From an uncultured Collinsella sp. (GTDB lineage Bacteria; Actinomycetota; Coriobacteriia; Coriobacteriales; Coriobacteriaceae), in contig CAKUEZ010000046.1 in assembly GCA_934646965.1 (NCBI GenBank), forward strand, positions 1 to 15,721: DNA of 15,721 bases, read 5' to 3'. The notes beneath the pieces were generated by a model. That model saw only the letters and a program-made list of their open reading frames with translations. It did not search any database and had not been told where the DNA came from. A program made the translations under genes and the position numbers. Below, piece by piece: positions 1 to 6,231 of this stretch. Position 1 is the stretch's first letter, and the number at the start of each line of letters is the position of its first letter.

Positions 1-252
1 ATCGTGATGCCGCAGGTCGCCAAGCGCATTTTGCCGGCGATGGGCAACGAGATCATCACGCTGGTCAAGGACACGTCTCTGGCGTTTGCCATCGGCGTGG
101 GCGAGATGTTCTCGACGGCCAAGGCGCTGGTCGCCTCGCAGGTGAGCATGGTGCCGTTTGCGATTGCGGCGCTCATCTACTGGGTCTTTAACTTCGTAGT
201 CGAGATGCTGCTGGGCGCTGCCGAAAAGAAGCTGGACTATTACCATGACTAG
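1..252 (+). CDS. Amino-acid ABC transporter permease, C-terminal part (5' truncated by window)
   Basis: This is the last 83 residues of an inner-membrane permease of the polar amino-acid uptake family (HisM/GlnP type). Reading starts in frame at base 1 and ends at TAG 250-252. The fragment holds the family's cytoplasmic coupling region, of the form PQ..KR.LPA.GNE.I.L.KDTSLAF, which contacts the ATPase. A hydrophobic last membrane segment (VPFAIAALIYWVFNFVVEML) and a short charged tail follow. The ATPase of the same system follows 173 bases downstream on the same strand. That gap is unusually long for a permease/ATPase pair and is filled by a structured repeat. The family is clear, but the amino acid transported cannot be told. 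The start and the substrate-binding protein, if present, lie outside the window. Confidence 0.9.
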   Translation: MVMPQVAKRILPAMGNEIITLVKDTSLAFAIGVGEMFSTAKALVASQVSMVPFAIAALIYWVFNFVVEMLLGAAEKKLDYYHD

Positions 253-255
253 ATC

Positions 256-402
256 GTTCCGCCGTTCTAACGAACGGCGGACTGCTCGACGCTGCGCGCG
301 TGCCTGACGGCCAATCTGCGCCTCAAGCCGTCGCTTGCGTACAGAAGTACGCGGCGCTCCTCTTTCGGAGCACATTGTCTCGTCAGTCACACGCTCGCTG
401 AC
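256..402 (+). repeat. Structured 3'-UTR repeat element, copy A
   Basis: The element begins four bases after the permease stop codon. Hairpin 1 (CCGCCGTTC 259-267 with GAACGGCGG 272-280) is followed by ACTGCTCG and a 114-bp core (289-402). By my hand count the core matches copy B (9181-9294) without gaps at 89 of 114 positions. The core folds on itself: 296-309 pairs with 381-394 with two mismatches, and CAAT 312-315 pairs with ATTG 374-377. The apical hairpin is GCGTAC 337-342, loop AGAA, GTACGC 347-352. A T-containing run, CTCCTCTTTC, follows the apical hairpin. It sits between the permease and ATPase genes, so it should be in their mRNA. Its function is unknown. Confidence 0.8.
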
Positions 403-425
403 TCTTCAAACACATGGAGGTTCCC

Positions 426-1190
426 GTGTCCGGAACGGTTATGAATATAACGAACGCGCGTAAGGCGTTTGGCGGCAATGAGGTGCTTAAGGATATCTCG
501 CTCGAGGTGAAGCGCGGTGAGGTCGTGGCGATTATCGGGCCTTCGGGTGGCGGTAAGTCTACGTTGCTGCGTTGCGCCACGCTGCTCGAGACGCTTGACG
601 GCGGCTCACTCTCGTTTGGCGACCTTGCGGTCGCGACGGATGCGGGGTCGGGGGCGGTCTATGCGAAGGGCGATGTGCCCAAGCAGGCGCGCTCGCGCTT
701 TGGTCTGGTATTCCAAAACTACAATCTGTTCCCGCACTATACCGTGATGAAAAACATCACCGACGCGCCGATTCGAGTGCTTAAGCGTCCGCGCGAGCAG
801 GCGGAGGCCCGTGCGCACGAGCTGATTGCGCAGATGGGGCTTGTGGGCAATGAGAACAAGGTGCCCTGTGAGCTTTCGGGCGGTCAGCAGCAGCGCGTGA
901 GCATTGCCCGTGCTCTGGCGCTCGACCCGGAAATCCTGTTCTTTGACGAGCCGACCTCGGCGCTCGATCCCGAGCTGACGGCCGAGGTTCTGCGGGTCAT
1001 TAAGGACCTGGCGGCGCAGAATATGACGATGGTGATCGTGACCCATGCGATGCAGTTTGCGCGCGATGTTGCCGATCGCGTGGTCTTTATGGACGGCGGA
1101 CGCATTGTCGAGGAGGGCTCTGCCGAGCAGGTTATCGACCATCCGCGCGAGCAGCGCACGCGTGAGTTCTTGAGCCGTATCGAGGGATAG
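426..1190 (+). CDS. Amino-acid ABC transporter ATP-binding protein
   Basis: This is the cytoplasmic ATPase that powers the polar amino-acid importer whose permease lies just upstream. All nucleotide-binding motifs are present: Walker A GPSGGGKST (residues 38-46), Q-loop Q97, signature LSGGQQQR (150-157), Walker B ILFFDEP with catalytic E175, and the switch histidine in VTHAM. The length, about 254 residues, is normal for the GlnQ/HisP group. I chose the GTG at 426 as the start because GGAGG at 416-420 precedes it by five bases. An in-frame ATG at 414 overlaps that ribosome site and is less likely. A later ATG at 441 would give a protein beginning MNITNARKAF and is also possible. The gene ends just before a strong terminator, so it is the last gene of its transcript. 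The substrate is not identifiable. Confidence 0.93.
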   Translation: MSGTVMNITNARKAFGGNEVLKDISLEVKRGEVVAIIGPSGGGKSTLLRCATLLETLDGGSLSFGDLAVATDAGSGAVYAKGDVPKQARSRFGLVFQNYNLFPHYTVMKNITDAPIRVLKRPREQAEARAHELIAQMGLVGNENKVPCELSGGQQQRVSIARALALDPEILFFDEPTSALDPELTAEVLRVIKDLAAQNMTMVIVTHAMQFARDVADRVVFMDGGRIVEEGSAEQVIDHPREQRTREFLSRIEG

Positions 1191-1499
1191 GCTCAGCTAT
1201 TTACTCAACTGATTATTGAAACAAAGCCGCCGCAGATCTTACGGCCTGCGGCGGCTTTTATTTGCATCGGTGGGGCTCAATAACCGCCTTGCGCGGTTTC
1301 CCTGTCCTCTCGCCGCCCGTATTCATACGCGTGCCGAAAGGTATGCATGGACAGTCGCCCGTGAGGGTAGGGTGGTGGCATAGGACATTTGGAGGGTGAG
1401 TCGGCTCGGTTGCCGACCATGCTGCTCCCGGGACGGCACCGACCACGAACTCTCCCCGTTGGCGTCGCGCATTGCGCGCGGCCCTGCAAGGAGGTCATC
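1191..1499. other. Intergenic region between ABC operon and EF-G-like gene
   Basis: This 309-base gap begins with the ABC-operon terminator (separate entry). Small inverted repeats follow: AACCGC 1282-1287 with GCGGTT 1293-1298, and GTCGGC 1400-1405 with GCCGAC 1412-1417. It ends in an ideal ribosome site, AAGGAGG at 1488-1494, five bases before the ATG at 1500. The promoter of the EF-G-like gene should lie here, but I cannot place convincing -35 and -10 boxes. I recognise no RNA family. The EF-G frame stays open back to an ATG at 1389, but that extension is arginine/proline-rich and looks non-coding. Confidence 0.6.
1225..1263 (+). terminator. Rho-independent terminator after ABC transporter genes
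   Basis: A perfect 11-bp stem, AGCCGCCGCAG (1225-1235) with CTGCGGCGGCT (1246-1256), is followed by TTTTATTT. It starts 34 bases after the ATPase stop codon. Confidence 0.9.
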
Positions 1500-3575
1500 A
1501 TGGGTGCTCCCAAGACCGGCAACGTAAGGAACGTGGTGCTCGTAGGCCAAGGCGGGGTGGGCAAGACTTCACTCGCCGAGGCCATGCTCCACCTTTCCGG
1601 CAAGACCGCCCGTCTGGGCGGCCACGACGGCACCAAGCCCACGCTCGACTATGACCCCGAAGAGGTCAAGCGCTCGTTCTCCATCTCGACGACCATCGCG
1701 CCGATCGACTGGAAGGGCGCCCGCATCAACGTGCTCGATGCCCCGTGCTACCCCGATTTTATCGGCGACGCCTTCGCGGCGATGAGCGTCTGCGAGACAG
1801 CGCTGTTCGTGGTCGACGCTGAGGCCGGCCCGCAGCCCACGACCGTCAAGCTTTGGTATGCGGCCGAGGATTTGCGCCTGGCGCGCGCGGTGTTTGTGAA
1901 CCGCCTGTCGCGTCCCGAGGCCAGTTTTAGCACCACCATGGAGCTGCTGCAGGAGCGCTTTGGCACGCGCTTGGGCGCCGTGACCCTTCCTTGGGGCGAG
2001 GGCGAGGACTTTGACGGCATCATTGATCTGGTGCGCATGAAGGCGCGCCACTGCAACGGCGCCGAGGCCGTCGAGTCGGAGATTCCCGATGAGTATCGTG
2101 CCCAGGCTGAGGAAGCCCACGACCATCTGTGCGAGCTGGTGGCCGAGGCCGACGATGAGCTGATGATGAAATACCTGGAAGGCGAGGAGACGCTGACGCA
2201 GGAAGAGCTTGAGGGCTTGTTGTCCAAGGCGATCGCCGAGCGCATCTTTGTGCCGGTCTTTGCGGGCGATTGCATTAAGGAGCAGGGCGTCAACTCGCTG
2301 ATGGACGATATCGCCACGTACTTCCCGGCGCCGACCGATTACGGCGAGATGCCGCTCATCGACGGCGATTCGCTCAAGATCTCGAGCGACGACGACCGCC
2401 CGGTGGCGTTTGTGTTTAAGACGCTGGCCGATCCGCAGCAGGGCCGCATCAGCTTTATCAAGGTGCTGACGGGTACGCTTGAGCCCGGCCTTGAGCTGGT
2501 CAACGCCCGTACCCGCAAGAGCGATCGCCTGGCACACCTGTATGTGATGTGCGGTCGCGATATGACCGAGGTTGGTCACGCCTATGCCGGCGACATCATC
2601 GTGGCGCCCAAGCTGGCTGCCGAGACGGGCGACACGCTTTCCATTACCGGTAAGGTCGAGGCGGCTGCGTTCAAGTTCCCCAACTCGCAGTACCGCATCG
2701 CTATCGAGGCCGAGAACCGCGGTGACGAGGAGAAGCTCTACACGTTTATCGAGAAGGCCTGCAAGGCCGATCCGACCATGAGCATCGACCGCGACGAGGA
2801 GACGGGCCAGACCATTATTTCCGCAGTAGGCGAGGCGCAGGTTTCGGTGCTGCTCAACCGCCTGGAGGACCGCACCAAGGTCGCGGCCAAGAGTGTGCCG
2901 ATCCGCATTCCATATCGCGAGACCATTCGCCGCACGGCGAGCGCTCAAGGCCGTCACAAGAAGCAGACCGGTGGCGCCGGTCAGTACGGCGACTGCTGGC
3001 TGCGCGTGGAGCCGCTCATTGGGCCCGACGGCACGAGCGACGGCTACGAGTTTGTGGACGAGGTCGTGGGCGGCCGCATTCCGCGCTCGCTGATCCCCGC
3101 CGTGGATAAGGGCGTCCAGGAGACCATGAAGGACGGCATTATCGCCGGCTATCCGCTCACGGGCATTCGCGTCGCGGTGTACGACGGCTCGTATCACAGC
3201 GTCGACTCCAACGAGATGGCGTTCCGCGCGGCGGCTCGCATCGGCCTGCGCAAGGCGTGTGCCGATGCCGATCCGGTGGTGCTGGAGCCCATCGAGGAGA
3301 TCACCGTGACCATTCCCGAGAGCTATGCCGGCGCCGTGATGGGCGACATCTCGGCCTCGCGCGGTCGCGTGACGGGCATGGAGACCGACGAGCGCGGCGA
3401 CACCGTGGTCATCGCCCAGGCTCCGCTCGCCGAGCTGACGGATTACTCGACGCGCCTGCGTTCTATCACGCGCGGCACGGGCGACTTTACCATGAAGCCC
3501 GCCGGCTACGAGCAGGTGCCCTACGACGTTCAGGCCAAGCTGGTCGAGCGCTATGAGGAGGGCCGCGCTAAGTAA
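1500..3575 (+). CDS. Elongation factor G-like protein (EF-G2/FusA2 type) with degenerate G3 and G4 motifs
   Basis: This 691-residue paralogue has the five-domain layout of the ribosomal translocase EF-G. The P-loop is intact (GQGGVGKT, residues 16-23). The G3 motif, normally DTPGH, reads DAPCY (80-84), so the invariant glycine is cysteine and the catalytic histidine is tyrosine. The G4 motif, normally NKxD, reads NRLS (134-137), losing the aspartate that selects guanine. Domain II (RPVAFVFKTLADPQQGRISF), domain IV (GGAGQYGDCWL and the HSVDSNEMAF tip) and domain V (PESYAGAVMGDISASRGRV) look complete, so ribosome binding is plausible. EF-G2-type paralogues are known to hydrolyse GTP poorly or translocate differently. 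Here the changes suggest weak or altered nucleotide use. The start at ATG 1500 is fixed by AAGGAGG five bases upstream. It stands alone between two terminators and is unlikely to be the housekeeping fusA, which normally sits with rpsL and rpsG. Confidence 0.9.
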   Translation: MGAPKTGNVRNVVLVGQGGVGKTSLAEAMLHLSGKTARLGGHDGTKPTLDYDPEEVKRSFSISTTIAPIDWKGARINVLDAPCYPDFIGDAFAAMSVCETALFVVDAEAGPQPTTVKLWYAAEDLRLARAVFVNRLSRPEASFSTTMELLQERFGTRLGAVTLPWGEGEDFDGIIDLVRMKARHCNGAEAVESEIPDEYRAQAEEAHDHLCELVAEADDELMMKYLEGEETLTQEELEGLLSKAIAERIFVPVFAGDCIKEQGVNSLMDDIATYFPAPTDYGEMPLIDGDSLKISSDDDRPVAFVFKTLADPQQGRISFIKVLTGTLEPGLELVNARTRKSDRLAHLYVMCGRDMTEVGHAYAGDIIVAPKLAAETGDTLSITGKVEAAAFKFPNSQYRIAIEAENRGDEEKLYTFIEKACKADPTMSIDRDEETGQTIISAVGEAQVSVLLNRLEDRTKVAAKSVPIRIPYRETIRRTASAQGRHKKQTGGAGQYGDCWLRVEPLIGPDGTSDGYEFVDEVVGGRIPRSLIPAVDKGVQETMKDGIIAGYPLTGIRVAVYDGSYHSVDSNEMAFRAAARIGLRKACADADPVVLEPIEEITVTIPESYAGAVMGDISASRGRVTGMETDERGDTVVIAQAPLAELTDYSTRLRSITRGTGDFTMKPAGYEQVPYDVQAKLVERYEEGRAK

Positions 3576-3611
3576 CGTGTGGTTTTGCCTGCAATATAGG
3601 TGCCGATAGGA

Positions 3612-3645
3612 GGGCCGCTCTGGGTAATCCGGGGCGGCCCTTTTT
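3612..3645 (+). terminator. Rho-independent terminator after EF-G-like gene
   Basis: The stem GGGCCGC (3612-3618) with GCGGCCC (3634-3640) is followed by TTTTT. It lies 37 bases after the stop codon. Confidence 0.85.
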
Positions 3646-3702
3646 GATCTTTAGGGGACGGAAGGATTGCGGATCATTTTGGTTTTGGGCGATGCGGCGG
3701 CC

Positions 3703-4686
3703 CTAGTCTCCGGATGCCTGATTGCGTCCGGTGGCGTAATCGATCTGAACATGTGGCTGCAGGTTGTAGCAGTACACGTGGAAGCAAAGGCTTTTGCCAT
3801 GGTCCTCGACTGACTGCGCCTCCAGGCGCACGCCGCGGCAAACAAGCTCATCTTCGTTGTACATGGGCGTGACGCGGTAGAGCACGTGGTTGCCTGTGTC
3901 ACGAATGTAGTCGAGGATTTGTTCCTCAAAGGGCAGCATGCCCGTTTCGTTGAGATAGCGCGTGCCGGTGAGGAGATTCTTGCGGTTGGCGTTTTCGCCG
4001 CAGAGCGACCAAGCGATAAGGTGGCAACGGTTGTAGAGACTCTGGCCCGGAATAAAATCGTAGCGCTGCTGATGCCAGCCGGCAGGGTGGATGCGCGAGA
4101 TGTCGCCGCGTTTGCCTTGGCCGAGCGATTCGGGTCCCACGCAGGCGAGCGCCTTGCGGGTGCGGCCCAGGCTGTCGAGCTTGGAGAACTTTTTAAAACA
4201 GCCTTCTTCGGTAGCTCGTTCGTACTCGTCGAGTGTGAACGACGGCGTGCCCAGCGGATGCGTGCCATCGGCTCGCAGGGCGACATAGGGGTTGCCCGCA
4301 TAGTCGGGAATGCTGCTGAGATATACGCCTCGGGCACGGTTGAGGTCGGGGTTTTCGACCTCGTCGATGGGGGTGACGGTGCTGTTCGCAGAGGCGTCGT
4401 CACCGGTGTCCGTCGTGGCGGATTCGGAACCATCGTCGGAGGCCTGGCTATCTTCGGAGTCCGAGGAGCTCGCTGTTCCCGATTCGAGTCGGGCGACCAA
4501 GTCCGCCTCGTCGTCGGTGCGGCTGGGGCTCTCGTTTTGCTTCTCGGCCAGAGCCGCCGCCAGCTCATCGCTTTGCGGCGACAACAGCTTGGGCGCCCCG
4601 TCGAGCGATCCCGTAAACAACGCAAATCCCAGCACCACGGCGGTGCCGATGGAAAGTACTTGCTTGTAGGTGGACTTGCGCGACAT
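3703..4686 (-). CDS. Membrane-anchored or secreted DNA/RNA non-specific endonuclease
   Basis: This 327-residue extracytoplasmic nuclease is related to the streptococcal EndA/streptodornase type of the beta-beta-alpha metal (His-Me) family. An N-terminal basic stretch and hydrophobic segment (about residues 10-28, LSIGTAVVLGFALFTG) form a signal anchor without an obvious cleavage site. A Ser/Asp/Glu-rich, probably disordered linker spans about 50-110. The catalytic domain fills the rest. Its core motif reads YNRCHLIAWSL with presumed general base H222, followed by NRKNLLTGTRYLN with candidate metal ligands N237 and N246. The family motif is usually (D/N)RGH; here cysteine replaces glycine. The ATG at 4684-4686 has AGGAG five bases upstream. 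It lies behind the lacI gene on the same strand but after a separate spacer. Likely roles are nutrient scavenging from DNA, biofilm turnover or DNA uptake; nothing nearby decides between them. Confidence 0.85.
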   Translation of the reverse strand: MSRKSTYKQVLSIGTAVVLGFALFTGSLDGAPKLLSPQSDELAAALAEKQNESPSRTDDEADLVARLESGTASSSDSEDSQASDDGSESATTDTGDDASANSTVTPIDEVENPDLNRARGVYLSSIPDYAGNPYVALRADGTHPLGTPSFTLDEYERATEEGCFKKFSKLDSLGRTRKALACVGPESLGQGKRGDISRIHPAGWHQQRYDFIPGQSLYNRCHLIAWSLCGENANRKNLLTGTRYLNETGMLPFEEQILDYIRDTGNHVLYRVTPMYNEDELVCRGVRLEAQSVEDHGKSLCFHVYCYNLQPHVQIDYATGRNQASGD

Positions 4687-4771
4687 GGCGGCTCCTGGCT
4701 AGACGGTTGGGAATCTACCAGTCTAGCAGGTGCCGCTATGAGCCGTTCCATCGAACAAATACTTAAGATTT

Positions 4772-4800
4772 GGGACAAACACTACTGATTAATTTGTCCC
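4772..4800. repeat. Inverted repeat GGGACAAA / TTTGTCCC
   Basis: Perfect 8-bp arms (4772-4779 and 4793-4800) flank a 13-base centre. The repeat sits six bases beyond the lacI stop codon and upstream of the nuclease gene. It has no run of T on either side, so it is not a typical terminator. It may be a repeat remnant or a protein-binding site for nuclease transcription. Confidence 0.5.
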
Positions 4801-4805
4801 GCGGC

Positions 4806-5816
4806 CTAGATCGAGGTGGAGTCGAGCCAGTTGAGTTTGCACTCCAGAATGCGCTGCTCGCCGGGCTCGCTGCTGCCGTCAAGTAAGGCGAGCAGCATTT
4901 CGGCCGCCTCACGGCCCTCCTGATCGACGGGCTCGATGATGGTGGAGACGGTTGGCGTGGTGAGGTTTGTCCAGTCCTCGCAGTTGAGTCCCAAAAGGCC
5001 GATTTGCTGCGGAAGCAGATGGGCCATGGGCTGAAGCGCCTTGTAGACGCGCGGGAGCGCCCATTGGTTTTGAACGAAGATGAGCGTGCGCTTGGCGGGA
5101 TTGAGCTTGTACTTAAAGTACTCGGTGAGCTCGTTAATTGACGGCTTGTTGTGATCGATGGAAATGGCTTTGTAGAGCTGCCCATTCGCAGCCAGCGCCT
5201 CGGCATATCCCTGAAAGCGCTCCATGCGGGTACGCATTTCGGTCATGTTGGCGGCGATGGAAAAGAAATCTTCATAGCCGGCATCGAGAAGCGCCTGCGT
5301 GGCGTTGTATACGCCATCATAGAGGTTGGTTTTGATCCAACTGGTGCCCGGGCTATAGATGGCCGCGTCGAAGAAGACGACCGGCTTGCCGGCGCGCCTA
5401 ATGCGGTCGTGGACAGCTTTAAAATTTGCCGTGGGTTGGATGATAAAGCCATCGACGCCTAGCGAGAGCATCTTGTCGACGTACATGAGCTCGGTGTCGG
5501 GATCGAAGTTGCTCGTGCAAACGACCGTCTGATAACCCGCAGGGAGCATGACCTGTTCCATGCCATTGAGGACGAGACCCGCCCACTTGTTGGTGTTATC
5601 CAAAATGATGATGGCGATGACGTGGGTTTGCTTGCCGGTGAGCGTCTGCGCTTGGGCGTTGGGAACGTATCCGAGCTCCTTGATGACGCGTGCAATCTTC
5701 GCTTGCGTTTTATCGCTGAGCTTGTCTCGTTTGTCGTTGAGGTAGTACGAGACGCTTGCCGTCGAGGTTCCCGCCTCGCGAGCGACGTCTGCGATCGTAA
5801 CGCGCTGTTTTGCCAC
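4806..5816 (-). CDS. LacI-family transcriptional regulator, probably of the divergent sugar operon
   Basis: This is a 336-residue repressor-type protein. The LacI helix-turn-helix occupies about residues 6-27 (VTIADVAREAGTSTASVSYY), and the hinge helix follows at about 52-60 (PNAQAQTLT). A periplasmic-binding-like sugar-sensing domain runs from about 65 to the end, with INELTEYF, LGLNCEDW and PVDQEGREAAEMLL as typical segments. I place the start at GTG 5814-5816, where AGGAG lies five to six bases upstream. An in-frame ATG twelve codons earlier has no good site. It is transcribed away from the PTS operon. That arrangement, and LacI-like palindromes in the shared upstream region, suggest it represses the operon until a sugar or sugar phosphate binds. 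The effector is unknown. Confidence 0.9.
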   Translation of the reverse strand: MAKQRVTIADVAREAGTSTASVSYYLNDKRDKLSDKTQAKIARVIKELGYVPNAQAQTLTGKQTHVIAIIILDNTNKWAGLVLNGMEQVMLPAGYQTVVCTSNFDPDTELMYVDKMLSLGVDGFIIQPTANFKAVHDRIRRAGKPVVFFDAAIYSPGTSWIKTNLYDGVYNATQALLDAGYEDFFSIAANMTEMRTRMERFQGYAEALAANGQLYKAISIDHNKPSINELTEYFKYKLNPAKRTLIFVQNQWALPRVYKALQPMAHLLPQQIGLLGLNCEDWTNLTTPTVSTIIEPVDQEGREAAEMLLALLDGSSEPGEQRILECKLNWLDSTSI

Positions 5817-6231
5817 AGCGACTCCTTCCGACAGATGAGCATTTTCCAACATGATGACTTTGAGCCTCGGTGAGGGGTGCGCTTCGGTGAGCGACCTTTT
5901 CCTTCCATATGAGTATGCAACAAATGCGGTGTACGGGTGGGGTCGAAATTTGTGACCGGCATGCGCTTCTGCCGTCTGCCGAGAAAATCAAATACTTCTT
6001 GACTTTTGAAATCGAGGGCAAAATCGCAGGATTCATTTTTAGTTAAACGCATAACCAAAACGCATAACTAGTGCTCTGACCTGCACGTTTACCGAAATGA
6101 GCTGGTTTTATCAATGTCGGCACCCTATATTGGTCTTGTCGAAAAGACAGCAAGTCCAAACGGCAGGGGATGCTCCGGAGGCCTCCGCAAACGGTGTCTT
6201 GCGCACGCAACTCTATGAAAAGAGGGAAGCA
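5817..6231. other. Divergent promoter region and leader between lacI and PTS operon
   Basis: This 415-base gap contains no convincing gene. On the plus strand TTGACT at 5999-6004 could be a -35 box, but the -10 spaced from it is poor; TATATT at 6126-6131 is a separate -10-like sequence. The likely operators are at 6042-6068 (separate entry). The leader contains GTCTT 6133-6137 with AAGAC 6144-6148, and a 12-base palindrome at 6176-6187. The ribosome site of the EIIBC gene is AGAGGGA just before the ATG at 6232. I cannot fix either transcription start. Confidence 0.5.
6042..6068. promoter_or_regulatory. Candidate LacI-type operator with direct repeat
   Basis: GTTAAACGCATAAC (6042-6055) is an imperfect palindrome with a central CG: five of its seven mirrored pairs match, the form usual for LacI-family sites. 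AAACGCATAAC is repeated exactly at 6045-6055 and 6058-6068, a 13-base period. Outer arms TAGTTA (6040-6045) and TAACTA (6065-6070) also mirror each other. It lies about 160 bases upstream of the first operon gene and about 225 bases from the divergent lacI start. Binding is an inference. Confidence 0.45.

Noticed and set aside
256..402. Insertion sequence or transposase remnant
   Set aside because: No coding potential, no target duplication seen, and the copies keep the same orientation relative to the upstream gene. A MITE-like origin is not excluded.
1389..1499. In-frame upstream extension of the EF-G-like protein by 37 codons
   Set aside because: The predicted residues are Arg/Pro-rich and precede the normal EF-G N-terminus, and an ideal AAGGAGG serves the ATG at 1500.
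1569..3197. Long open frame antisense to the EF-G-like gene
   Set aside because: GC-rich coding sequence leaves opposite frames open. Its product is Leu/Ala/Arg/His-rich with no recognisable domain, while the plus strand encodes a conserved protein.
3886..4788. Long plus-strand open frame opposite the nuclease gene
   Set aside because: No recognisable domain, and it runs opposite a gene with clear signal anchor and catalytic motif.
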